From positions 1 through 33,123 of the forward strand of contig CAJOER010000057.1 of NCBI GenBank assembly GCA_905233805.1: 33,123 nt of DNA, written 5' to 3'. This DNA comes from an uncultured Eubacterium sp. (GTDB lineage Bacteria > Bacillota > Clostridia > Oscillospirales > Acutalibacteraceae). The notes below the pieces were generated by a model. The model was not told where the DNA came from. It did not search any database and saw only the letters and a program-made list of their open reading frames with translations. Made by a program: the position numbers and the translations under genes. Below are positions 9,746 to 19,732 of the stretch, in pieces. Every line of letters starts with the position of its first letter. Within the stretch, counting starts at the first letter, position 1.

Positions 9746-10812
9746 TGGCAGACGGAAAAAAGAAGTATTACGACGAACTGAATATTTTTCGCAGTCTTAT
9801 AATCATATGGGTAGTTATAGGGCACTCGTTTGATACCGGAAGCGATTTTCTCGGCCTTCTCCATACCTACGCCTATACCTTCCATATGAAGGCGTTCATT
9901 TTGCTCAGCGGTCTGCTTTTTGCAAAAAAGATAAAAGCGCTCGTTTCATATAAAGACGGCGCAAAACTTATCGGCGACAGATTTTTAAGACTTATGGTCC
10001 CGTACTTTTTCTATACCGCGGTATCAATCGTCTTAAAGCTTTTCCTTGACGACTACGCAAACAACAAGCTTTCGCTTAAGGTTGTTATCGACTCGCTCGT
10101 CGGCGTTTCAAATCCCAACGGCGGAATATGGTTTTTATACGCGCTGTTCGTGCTTAACGTATTTGCTGTGCTTATATATAAACTGCCCGCCCTTTTAGGA
10201 CTTATCCTGACGTTTGCGCTTCATATCGTTCATATAAAAACGGGCGTCTTTTCTTCAATCCCGCTCGTTACGCATATTACATTTTACGGCGTATTCTTCT
10301 ACGGCGGAATGGTAATAGCGGATTACTATGACAGCATCTCTCTTTCAATGAACGAGTTTTTCAAAAAAAGCCCCGTTATATCGGGCGCCGCGTCTTTGCT
10401 GTACCTCCCCGTAGCGTTTATTATTTCGCTCATTTCGGTTAAGGCGCTGAAAAGCAGCAGCGTTTTAACCCTGCTTATCCCCGTACTGAATATAACCGTT
10501 TACTACTGTCTTTCGGTGTTTATCAATTCTATTGCAAAACTGAAAAAGCCGTTTGTGACGGTAGGCGACTACGGAATGGATATATATCTTATCGGCTACT
10601 ACGTCCAGATTACGCTCAGAGTACTGCTTAAATCAATGCTCGGCCTGCCGTACGTTGTTTATTCGCTTGCTATGTGTATCTGCGGACTGCTTGTGCCGAT
10701 ACCGATTTCAAAATATTTTGTAAGAAAATTCAGAATAACAAGAATACTCGCTCTCGGCGATTATAAAAAACGAACCCCAAAGGAAGAAGAACAAGATGTC
10801 AAAAAAGCTTAA
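9745..10812 (+). CDS. Acyltransferase family 3 (membrane O-acyltransferase)
   Basis: DELNIFRSLIIIWVVIGHSFDTG...FHMKAFILLSGLLFAKK; multiple TM segments; start codon overlaps upstream stop (TAATG). Confidence 0.9.
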   Translation: MADGKKKYYDELNIFRSLIIIWVVIGHSFDTGSDFLGLLHTYAYTFHMKAFILLSGLLFAKKIKALVSYKDGAKLIGDRFLRLMVPYFFYTAVSIVLKLFLDDYANNKLSLKVVIDSLVGVSNPNGGIWFLYALFVLNVFAVLIYKLPALLGLILTFALHIVHIKTGVFSSIPLVTHITFYGVFFYGGMVIADYYDSISLSMNEFFKKSPVISGAASLLYLPVAFIISLISVKALKSSSVLTLLIPVLNITVYYCLSVFINSIAKLKKPFVTVGDYGMDIYLIGYYVQITLRVLLKSMLGLPYVVYSLAMCICGLLVPIPISKYFVRKFRITRILALGDYKKRTPKEEEQDVKKA

Positions 10813-11934
10813 CGGAACGGTAATTGTAACCTACCGATGCAACGCGCGCTGCAATATGTGCAACCGATATAAAGCCCCCTCGAAACCCGAGGAGGAAATC
10901 AGCATTGATACAATTAAAAAGCTCCCCGAAATGTATTTTACCAACATTACGGGAGGCGAGCCGTTTATAAGAACAGATTTAAAAGACATTGTACGCGAAC
11001 TCGATAAAAAAAGCGACCGTATTGTTATTTCAACAAACGGTTTCTTTACGGACAGAATAATTGACCTTTGCAAAGAATTCCCGAATGTGGGAATAAGAAT
11101 ATCCATTGAAGGCCTTGAAGAAACGAACAACAAAATAAGAGGCCTTGACGACGGATATAACAAGGGCTATACAACGCTCAAAAAACTTGTTGAAATGGGG
11201 CACGGCGACGTCGGCTTCGGTATGACCGTTCAGGACGCCAACGCAGACGATTTAGTCAATTCGCGACCGCGTCGCTTCATAATTCCTTCTATTTCGTTGA
11301 GGCTAAAAATATTATTCACGACCGCGAGGCGGTTGCAAAGAATTTTGAAAAGCTGATTAACGAGCTTTTAAAATCGAACTCACCGAAAAAGTGGTTCAGA
11401 GCGTATTTCAACCACGGACTTATTAATTATATCTACGGCCAGAAAAGGCTCCTTCCCTGCGATATGGCGTTCGATACCTTCTTTATCGACCCCTACGGCG
11501 ACGTAATGCCCTGTAACGGAACTAAGGAAAAAGAGGTTATGGGTAACCTCAACGAACAGAGCTGGGACGAGCTTTGGAACAGCGGGCAGGCGGAAAAGGT
11601 AAGAGAAAAAGTGCGCCACTGCGACAGGCAGTGCTGGATGATAGGTTCGGTATCCCCCGCTATGCACAAATACATAACCGTTCCCGCCGCATGGGTAATT
11701 AAGCATAAGTTTTTACGCTTTTTCAAAGAAAACAAATACTCTATGTACGAAAATAAAATCTGCTGCGATTACAGAGACGGCAAGGTTACGAAGGAAGAAC
11801 TTGACGCTCTTTCAACCTGCGATATGAGCGCGGTGAGCAGCGACGGACTCAGCGACGAGTCAAAGGCGGCGCTTGAGGGTACTACCGGCGAAGCAATAGT
11901 CGACGCAGATATAAAAGCACAGTTGAGGGATTAA
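10796..11934 (+). pseudogene. Radical SAM/SPASM protein, frame-disrupted near 11255
   Basis: First frame has CNARCNMC (CxxxCxxC) and ITGGEPFIR; second frame gives FATASLHNSFYFVEAKNIIHDREAVAKNFEKLINELL...DTFFIDPYGDVMPCNGTKEKEVMGNL (SPASM-like). Confidence 0.87.
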
Positions 11935-14235
11935 ATGAAAGTTTTATTTGTAAACCCGATAATTTATACCTCCGAAACAGCGGACATAAAAAGGGCCGAG
12001 TCAATTAAAGACACGATGAGCTACGATTTGTGCCTCGCGTTCAAAAACGAAGGGCACGATATAACTCTCGTCGCGGGCGAACCGTTCAGACCTGAAAACG
12101 ACGTGGACTATCCGTTTAATATCGTGTGGGCAAAATGCGCTCTCCCTTCGGTTTGCAGGCCCAACGCGCTTCCGTTTTGTCCCGAGGTAATAAAACTTGT
12201 AAAAGACGAAAGCTTTGACCTTGTAATTTCAAGTGAAGTGTTTTCGCTTAATTCCCTTATGCTCGCGCTCAAATCAAGGGACAATCTTATAGTCTGGCAC
12301 GAGCTTGCAAAGCACAATAATATTTTCCGCTCAATCCCTTCAAAAATCTGGTATAACCTCATAGCAAAAACCGCGTTTAAGGGCGTGCCCGTAATCGCAA
12401 GAAGCGAGGAGGCAAAACGCTTTATTTCGCAGTTTTGCAACAACGTATCAAACAGCATAATCGACCACGGCGTAAATCTTGAAAAGTTTAAGGCGTGCAG
12501 CGAAAAGGAAGATTATTTTATAGTTTCCTCCCAGCTCATTGAGAGAAAGCAGATAGATAAGATAATTGATAAGTTTTCTGCGTTTTCAAAAACGCATCCC
12601 TCGTATAAGCTTTACATTTTCGGTGAGGGCGAATGCGAAGACGCGCTTAAAAAGCAGAGCGAGGCGCTCGGCCTTACAGATAAAGTGAAATTCTTCGGCA
12701 AGGTTTCTCACGAAGAGCTTAAAGAGTACCTTTCAAAATCAAAGGCTCTGCTTGTATATACAAGAAAAGACAACAATATGATTTCAGTCGTTGAAGCTAT
12801 TGCGTGCGCTACTCCGATTATTACGACGGGCGTGCCTTACAACGCGTCGTATATCAGAAAATACCGCCTCGGTATAGTAAACGACGAGTGGAATGAAAAC
12901 GACCTTGAAGAAATCATTTCAAACGGCGAGTATATCAACAACTGCCTTTCTTACCGCGAAGGTATATCAAACGAAAGCAAGGCAAACGCTTTTATTAAAG
13001 AAAAAAGTTCCAAAAACGTTCTGCTTTCTTCTTACAGCGTTAACCCCTACCACGGAAGCGAGGACGGCATAGGCTGGAACTGGACGCTTCAGGCGGCAAA
13101 ACAATTTAATGAAAACGATAAAATCTACCTCATTACCAAAAAGGTAAACGAGGCGGATACGATAAAAGGCATTGAAGAACTCGGCCTTGATAACGTTAAG
13201 CTCAGAATAGTCGACACGCCCTACTGGCTTAACTGGTACAGGGAGCACAACTCAATGTTCCACCACCTCTACTACATTATGTGGCAGGCGGTTGCGTATG
13301 GCTGGGCAAAAAGAAGCAAAATTGATTTTGATATTATTCACCACATAACAATGGTTGATTTCAGAATACCAGGCTTTATGTGGAAATTCAAAAAGCCCTA
13401 TACCCTTTTCGGCCCTGTCGGCGGAGGACAGTCAACCCCCGCGGCACTGAAAGACTACGAAAAGTCAAAGACGGTTGAAAAGTTCAGGGAAAGCATCAAT
13501 AAGGCTTGCTCTGTAGTACCGTACTATAAAAAAGCAATCAGCCGTTTTGACCGTGTTTTCGCTATTAATAAAGAAACCGAGGCGTATATGTCAAAAGCGC
13601 TCGGCAAAGGCTGTGAAAGGCTGACGGAACTCGCGCTTGCAAAAGAATTCCGCGCGCTTGATATTCCACCGAAAGCCGAAAACGAAACGGTAAAAATCCT
13701 CTACCTCGGCAGACTTATCGAAAAGAAAGGGCTTATGCTTTTGCTTGACGTAATTAAAAATATGCCCAAGGACGCGGACTTTATTCTTGAAATTTACGGC
13801 GGAGGCCCGCTTGAAGAAAGAATAAAAGCGTTTATTGACGAAAACGCGCTTAGCGAAAAAGTAAAGCTTTGCGGCGAGGTTGACCATACTCTCGTTTCCT
13901 CGGTATATTCCGGCGCGGACATTTTCGTTATGCCCTCGCTCAGGGAAACGAGCGGAAACGTGCTCGTTGAGGCTATGGCGCACAAACTGCCCGTCGCGGC
14001 GCTTGATATGAGCGTTTGCAGCGATTTCAAAGAATACAGCTGCGGCGAGTTTGTAAACGTAAATCAGAGCAAAGAAGAGATAATCAGAGAGTTCGCGGAT
14101 AAGCTGACTCTTCTCGTAAATGATTATGAACTAAGAAAAACGCTCGGCGAAAACGGCTATAAATTCGTAAACGGCGAGCTTTCATGGGAAAAGAAATTTG
14201 AGAAGGTCTATGAAGGACTTATAAATCAGGAGTAA
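11935..14235 (+). CDS. Tandem (double) GT4 glycosyltransferase, 766 aa
   Basis: Two GT-B/GT4 modules in one ORF, each with its own C-terminal half (FIVSSQLIERKQIDKIIDKF... and ILYLGRLIEKKGLMLLLDV...FVMPSLRETSGNVLVEAMAHKLPV); junction near residue 357. Confidence 0.88.
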   Translation: MKVLFVNPIIYTSETADIKRAESIKDTMSYDLCLAFKNEGHDITLVAGEPFRPENDVDYPFNIVWAKCALPSVCRPNALPFCPEVIKLVKDESFDLVISSEVFSLNSLMLALKSRDNLIVWHELAKHNNIFRSIPSKIWYNLIAKTAFKGVPVIARSEEAKRFISQFCNNVSNSIIDHGVNLEKFKACSEKEDYFIVSSQLIERKQIDKIIDKFSAFSKTHPSYKLYIFGEGECEDALKKQSEALGLTDKVKFFGKVSHEELKEYLSKSKALLVYTRKDNNMISVVEAIACATPIITTGVPYNASYIRKYRLGIVNDEWNENDLEEIISNGEYINNCLSYREGISNESKANAFIKEKSSKNVLLSSYSVNPYHGSEDGIGWNWTLQAAKQFNENDKIYLITKKVNEADTIKGIEELGLDNVKLRIVDTPYWLNWYREHNSMFHHLYYIMWQAVAYGWAKRSKIDFDIIHHITMVDFRIPGFMWKFKKPYTLFGPVGGGQSTPAALKDYEKSKTVEKFRESINKACSVVPYYKKAISRFDRVFAINKETEAYMSKALGKGCERLTELALAKEFRALDIPPKAENETVKILYLGRLIEKKGLMLLLDVIKNMPKDADFILEIYGGGPLEERIKAFIDENALSEKVKLCGEVDHTLVSSVYSGADIFVMPSLRETSGNVLVEAMAHKLPVAALDMSVCSDFKEYSCGEFVNVNQSKEEIIREFADKLTLLVNDYELRKTLGENGYKFVNGELSWEKKFEKVYEGLINQE

Positions 14236-14236
14236 T

Positions 14237-15316
14237 ATGCAGGAAAAGATAAGATACGCTTACATCGACAATATGAAATTTGCTGCGTGCATTCTTGTTG
14301 CCCTCGGCCATTTCTTTATGTCAATGACGGCGAACAAGGTTATGCCTTACAGCTTCGCGTATAACTATCTTATCAAAACGCTCTACACCTTCCACGTGCC
14401 GATATTCTTCGTTTGCAGCGGTTTTTTATATCAGAATTCGTGCAGGGTTACGTCGTTTAGTGCGTATAAAAAAGAACTGCCGAAAAAACTGCTTGACCTC
14501 GGCGTTCCGTACTTCGTGTTTTCCGCAATTACCCTGCTTTTGAAAATACTGTTTGAAAACGACGTTACTACAAAGGCAACCGCGTTCTGGGATACTTTAT
14601 TTATTCACCCGACTGCGCCGTATTGGTTTTTATATTCCCTGTTTTTCATGTTCCTCTTCATACCCTGTATAAAATCAAAAAAAGCTGCATATATACTGTT
14701 TTTTGTATCGCTTGTTTTTAAAATCGGAGTGTTATTAATCAGCGACAAACTGACTGTTCCTATTACTAACGGAGTAATTCTTTTTATTGCTTTGCGTCTT
14801 GAAAAATTCTGCCATAGCGCAATATGGTTTTGTTTCGGAATGCTCCTGAGGTTCATTGATAAAGAAAAAATAAAAAAATACGGAAAATTTCTTGCGCCCG
14901 TTTTTCTGGCAGTAGGCATAGCTTTAAGTTTTTATTTCTTGTCGGGCAAGAGTGATATGAGCCAAGGGGAGGATTTTATCACCGGAGCGGCATTTATACT
15001 CTTCACTGTTACAATATCGATAGTCTTCGCGCCCGAGGCGCTTAACAGGATTTCTTTAAAGTTTTCGGAATTCTTTATGCCCGTATTCGTAATGCACACA
15101 ATCTGTGCCGCCGCAATACGCATATCACTGTTCAAAATTGGAATTGAAAGCTTGCCCATACATATTCTCGGCGGACTTATCGGAAGTTTTGCAGTACCTA
15201 TAATTATTTACATAATCTGCAAAAAACTTACTCCGTTGATGTTCTTCTTCTATCCGACCAAAACGATAAAACTTCTGAAAGGGAAAAAGCATGAGCAAGG
15301 CGAAATCTCTCTTTGA
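14237..15316 (+). CDS. Acyltransferase family 3 (membrane O-acyltransferase)
   Basis: RYAYIDNMKFAACILVALGHFF...YTFHVPIFFVCSGFLYQ; about 10 TM segments. Confidence 0.9.
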   Translation: MQEKIRYAYIDNMKFAACILVALGHFFMSMTANKVMPYSFAYNYLIKTLYTFHVPIFFVCSGFLYQNSCRVTSFSAYKKELPKKLLDLGVPYFVFSAITLLLKILFENDVTTKATAFWDTLFIHPTAPYWFLYSLFFMFLFIPCIKSKKAAYILFFVSLVFKIGVLLISDKLTVPITNGVILFIALRLEKFCHSAIWFCFGMLLRFIDKEKIKKYGKFLAPVFLAVGIALSFYFLSGKSDMSQGEDFITGAAFILFTVTISIVFAPEALNRISLKFSEFFMPVFVMHTICAAAIRISLFKIGIESLPIHILGGLIGSFAVPIIIYIICKKLTPLMFFFYPTKTIKLLKGKKHEQGEISL

Positions 15317-16199
15317 AAAAAGTAAAAGCAACCACTCTCTGCTGTACGACTCGGTTTCGTACGGTATGTATAAGCTTGGCTACGGCGACATAAATCTCGC
15401 CGGCGCAAACTCACGCTATAAAACCTTTACGAAGCTTGAAAAGGAATTCAAAGGCGAGATAGGAAAAACGGATTTTAAAACCTACGAAAACGATATGAGC
15501 AATACCGTATGGATTTGCTGGCTTCAGGGAGTTGAAAACGCGCCCGAGCTCGTGAAAAACTGTATTACCTCAATTCAGTATTATATTAAAGACAGGGACT
15601 TCATTTTTATAAACAAAGATAACTTTTCAAATTACTGCGAAATCCCCGGATATATTGTCGACAAGTGGAAAAAGGGCGTTATCTCAAATACTCATTTTTC
15701 GGATATACTACGCCTCGCGCTTTTAATTCAGCACGGCGGGCTTTGGCTTGACTCAACGGTTTATATGTCGGGCGAGCTCCCCGATTATATAACCGACGGC
15801 GATTTCTTCGCATACAGGGACGGCTTTTTCAACTGTGATTTAATCAACATAGGCAACTGGCTGATTTATTCAAAGCCGAACAATATTCTTTTAAACGAAA
15901 CGCTCAGTCTTATTTACAGTTACTGGAAAAAGTACAACCACACAAAGCATTATTTCATTTTCCAGATGTTTTTCAGAATGGTTACTGACTGCTATGAAAA
16001 AGAGTGGAGCGACGTTCCCTATTTCAGCCAGATGGACCAACACATTTTCTCCTTCGAGCTGCTTGACAAATTCAGCGAAAAACGCTGGGCACAGCTTAAA
16101 GGACTCACTAATATTCACAAGCTGACCAACAAAATCTACGTATCAAACGCCGAGGACGGCAGCTACTATTCAATGCTTGATAAACTATATAAACTATAA
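15291..16199 (+). CDS. Capsular polysaccharide synthesis / GT32-like glycosyltransferase
   Basis: VWICWLQGVENAPELVKNCITSIQ...HFSDILRLALLIQHGGLWLDSTVYM (DxD-like LDST). Confidence 0.9.
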   Translation: MSKAKSLFEKSKSNHSLLYDSVSYGMYKLGYGDINLAGANSRYKTFTKLEKEFKGEIGKTDFKTYENDMSNTVWICWLQGVENAPELVKNCITSIQYYIKDRDFIFINKDNFSNYCEIPGYIVDKWKKGVISNTHFSDILRLALLIQHGGLWLDSTVYMSGELPDYITDGDFFAYRDGFFNCDLINIGNWLIYSKPNNILLNETLSLIYSYWKKYNHTKHYFIFQMFFRMVTDCYEKEWSDVPYFSQMDQHIFSFELLDKFSEKRWAQLKGLTNIHKLTNKIYVSNAEDGSYYSMLDKLYKL

Positions 16200-16224
16200 A
16201 AACCTACTCCGGAAGGATTATTAA

Positions 16225-17508
16225 ATGGATAACAAGAAAAACCCTCAATCCAACATTCAGGTTGTAAAACCAAACGGGATTATCATTTTAAACTACAAAA
16301 GTTTAATAGTTTTTGCAGTATTCGCTGCATTAACTATTATCGAATATAAGTATAACGGAAGCTATTTTGACGAGGTTCTCGGAATTGTTTCCATTTTGGT
16401 AGTTGCATATAAGTGGAATAAGCTTTACTATCACGATTTCCGTGCACTGTTTCTTTTGTTTATCACTATGGGGTTGGGATTATTCTCCAATTTATATTAC
16501 AATCTACACTGGTCGTGGTTCTCGGTTGCGGTTGATATATTGACACAGTTAAAGCTTATATTCTGCTTTATGGCGGTAAGATACTTTTTAAGCGAAAGAG
16601 AAAAACAGATTGTAATAGATTATATTTCCCCCTTCGCCCGAATTTACTTCATATTTGCATTTGTTCTTGCAATATACACCCAGATTTTTGACACGGGAAT
16701 GAACGAGGAAATCCGATACGGACTTAAAACCTTCCGCTTTATCTTCCAGTTCAGCCACCAATATACAACTATAAGTTTCTTCCTGATAGGTTCAATTATC
16801 TCGGCAACAAATATTAATTCGAAGAAAAAGAATTTCTACATATTCATAGGTACTGTGTCGATTCTTTTTGCGCTGAAGTCCCCTGCTTTAATCTATACAA
16901 TTACTTATATTTTCCTTTTCTATTATTTCAAGAAGTATGAGAGACTTAATTACAAGATTATAGTACCGCTTATTCTTGCACTTTTAGCTGCAAGTACTTA
17001 CCAGATACAAACATATCTGCTGAATGAGGAGGCAGCGCGACGCATATTCTTTGAATACGCATTCAAGACGGCAAATCACTACTTCCCGCTCGGCTCGGGC
17101 TTTGCAACCTACGGTTCGGCTGAGGCAGCAAAGCATTACTCAATCTTATATGTTAAATATAAATTCTATACTCACTGGGGTATGGCAGAGGGCAATAACG
17201 GTCAGTTCCTGTACGACACATACTGGCCCATGGTAATAGGTCAGTTCGGCTGGATAGGTACGGTCCTTTTCGGATACTCCTACATAAATATTTTCAAATC
17301 TGTTCAGCGTTCAAAAGCCGACTATGCAAAGAAAGCGTATATCTACGCTATGTTTATTCAGTATATGGTTCACGCGCTCGGTGCGTCAATTCTCTCAAGT
17401 TCTACCGGACTTATCGGATTTATGGCGCTTTCGCTTTACACTTTCCCCGACCCGACTAAGGAACAGATAAGGTGGAATACAAGAGTACATTTGGATTTAA
17501 GGGATTAA
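16225..17508 (+). CDS. Polytopic O-antigen polymerase/ligase-like (Wzy) protein
   Basis: About 10 hydrophobic segments, large extracytoplasmic loop with LGSGFATYGSAEAAKHYS, located among glycosyltransferases. Confidence 0.8.
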   Translation: MDNKKNPQSNIQVVKPNGIIILNYKSLIVFAVFAALTIIEYKYNGSYFDEVLGIVSILVVAYKWNKLYYHDFRALFLLFITMGLGLFSNLYYNLHWSWFSVAVDILTQLKLIFCFMAVRYFLSEREKQIVIDYISPFARIYFIFAFVLAIYTQIFDTGMNEEIRYGLKTFRFIFQFSHQYTTISFFLIGSIISATNINSKKKNFYIFIGTVSILFALKSPALIYTITYIFLFYYFKKYERLNYKIIVPLILALLAASTYQIQTYLLNEEAARRIFFEYAFKTANHYFPLGSGFATYGSAEAAKHYSILYVKYKFYTHWGMAEGNNGQFLYDTYWPMVIGQFGWIGTVLFGYSYINIFKSVQRSKADYAKKAYIYAMFIQYMVHALGASILSSSTGLIGFMALSLYTFPDPTKEQIRWNTRVHLDLRD

Positions 17509-18525
17509 ACGAAAACGAATAACGCCGCAGCGTTTATAGGGAATACGCTCGATACGATTTTAGCTCAGACGTATAAAAACTTTGAGGTTGTTGTTATTAA
17601 CGACGGCTCGAAGGACAATACGCTTGACATTTTAAAAGAATATGAGAAAAAAGACAGCCGAATCCGCGTTTTCTCTCAGGAAAACGGCGGCGTTTCGGCT
17701 GCGCGTAATACTGCGCTTACAAAGATTAAGGGCAAGTTTATTACGTATATCGACGCCGACGACTCCGTGCCGCCGACGGCGCTCGAAGACTTGATTTCTC
17801 TTATGGACGAGGACGTTGACCTTGTAGTCGGCTCTCACAACGAAGTGAGAATAGGTATGCACCCTCACCTTGAAAAGCCGAACATTATCGAAGGCAGAGA
17901 AATTCCCGAGCGTTTCAGGGAGTATGACTCCGTGGTATGGTGGCCGTGGGGAAAACTTTTCAGGGCCGGCATTATCCTTGACAATAATTTAAGTTACGAT
18001 ACAAATATCACCTTCGGCGAGGACCATATTTTCAACCTTCTTTACGGAAAATATATCAAGGGCAAGGTAGTAGTGACAGACAAAATAGTTTATAACTATC
18101 ACTATATAAGAGGCGGTCTCTGCTCAAAATACTATCCCGATATGAACGCCCTTCAGAAGTACGTTTATATTGAAATAGAAAACTTCTTCGGCGGTCACGG
18201 TTCAACGCCTTACCCCATCCGCCAGAGATATTCGGGCGCATATCTTAAAGGGCTTGTTGACTACTATGCCGCGTGGCTGAAATTCGGCGACGCAGTTCAG
18301 AAGATTAAAGAAAGCTTTGATATGTACAGCGATATTACCGACGAAGATACGCTCAAAGAATTCTTCACCTCAGAAGAATACGCGTATATTGAAAAGGGTG
18401 ACTTTGCGGCATTTACAAAGCTTTATATCAAAAACAATCCGAGGAAAACGACTGTAAGAAAATACAGGCGCTTTGTCCGCCGTGCCCTTGAACGCGGTCA
18501 GAAAGTCTTTTTAAAACGCAAATGA
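17509..18525 (+). pseudogene. GT2-family glycosyltransferase lacking start codon and first beta strand
   Basis: Open frame after the upstream TAA reads TKTNNAAAFIGNTLDTILAQTYKNFEVVVINDGSKDNTLDILKEYEKKDSRIRVFSQENGGVSAARNTAL...FITYIDADDSV; expected (M)xxVSVIIPVYN start missing; the track's 17767 start is an internal GTG. Confidence 0.85.
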
Positions 18526-19034
18526 AAAAGAACGGTAAAAAAACCTCAATAATAATTATTTCGGCTGTGCTTTTGTGCGGCGTAATAATTGCGGGAGCGG
18601 TATTTATGTTTTTCAATAAAGGCAACGGCGGCGAAAAGCCCGCCGCAATTAATGAGATTACGGAGTTTGAAAGCCTTAATCTTCGCATCAGCGGTATGCG
18701 CGGGTCGGAGGAATATGAGATTATAAGCAGCGGCGAAAAGTCGGAAATATCGTATTATCAGATTAAATATATAAACGGAAATGACGAAAGAGAACTCCGG
18801 AAAAGCGCCGTCTGCAATACAAGCGAAGTAATTGATATTCTTAACGTCTGCAAAGCCGGAAAATGGAACGGCTTTCACGGAAAGCACCCGAAGGGCGTAC
18901 TCGACGGAAGGATGTTCACCCTGAGCGCGAGCGTAAACGGCGGCGTAAAGCTGAGCGCCGAAGGCTCGGAAAACTTCCCGAAAAACTATAACACCTTTGA
19001 AAGCTGGCTCAGTACTAAACTTTATAACGAATAA
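18522..19034 (+). CDS. Membrane-anchored protein of unknown function
   Basis: Single N-terminal TM (TSIIIISAVLLCGVIIAGAVFMFF); start overlaps upstream stop (ATGA). Confidence 0.75.
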   Translation: MKKNGKKTSIIIISAVLLCGVIIAGAVFMFFNKGNGGEKPAAINEITEFESLNLRISGMRGSEEYEIISSGEKSEISYYQIKYINGNDERELRKSAVCNTSEVIDILNVCKAGKWNGFHGKHPKGVLDGRMFTLSASVNGGVKLSAEGSENFPKNYNTFESWLSTKLYNE

Positions 19035-19036
19035 AT

Positions 19037-19068
19037 AAAAGCTGACTGAAATATCAGTCAGCTTTTTT
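19037..19068. terminator. Bidirectional Rho-independent terminator closing the EPS locus and the PHP gene
   Basis: AAAAGCTGACTGA-aata-TCAGTCAGCTTTTTT. Confidence 0.88.
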
Positions 19069-19732
19069 AATATGATTTTATGAGCTTTATATCGCGGGAT
19101 TTAAGTATGCGGATTAAATCCGCGTTATTTTTTATCGGCTCTTTCGTGATTATGCCGCCACGTCCGAGGTGTTCGGGCGTGTGGAAATCCGAGCCTGAAC
19201 TCATAAGCTTTCCCGTATCAATCGCCCACTGAAACGCCTTGAAATTAGTCAGCGCGTCGCACTTTCCGTTAAACACTTCAATACCGTCGATATAATCGGG
19301 GTTGCAGCGCAGAATATACGGCCGAAACGGGTGCGCCTGAAAAACTAGGTAGCCCTGCGCGTGCATAAGCTCATACGCCTGCTTTTCCCACAGCGCCATT
19401 AAGTTCCCCTGCTGCCTGAGCCAGTCAGGCTCAACGCCGTAGATAAGATAATCCGCGCCCGTTGCATAGTGCCTGAGCTCCATACCGAAAAGCACGGTAA
19501 AATCCTCGGTTTCGTACTTTTTCATTTCTTCATAAGAAGAAATATAAAAGTCAATGTATTTCTGCGGTTTTATGAGGTTTTTATTACCGAAGGTAAGGGG
19601 GCTGTAATGCTCGGTTACAACTATGCCCGAGTAGCCCTTTTCCTTATACATTTTTACAATTTCCTTCGGATGAACGCGTCCGCACTGGCTTACCAAATTT
19701 GTATGGCAGTGCAGTTCATATTTATATTCCAT
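19067..19732 (-). CDS. PHP-domain phosphoesterase/metal hydrolase
   Basis: ELHCHTNLVSQCGRVHPKEIVKMYKEKGYSGIVVTEHY; FGMELRH; AHPFRP; SGSDFHTPEHLG. Confidence 0.92.
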   Translation of the reverse strand: MEYKYELHCHTNLVSQCGRVHPKEIVKMYKEKGYSGIVVTEHYSPLTFGNKNLIKPQKYIDFYISSYEEMKKYETEDFTVLFGMELRHYATGADYLIYGVEPDWLRQQGNLMALWEKQAYELMHAQGYLVFQAHPFRPYILRCNPDYIDGIEVFNGKCDALTNFKAFQWAIDTGKLMSSGSDFHTPEHLGRGGIITKEPIKNNADLIRILKSRDIKLIKSY

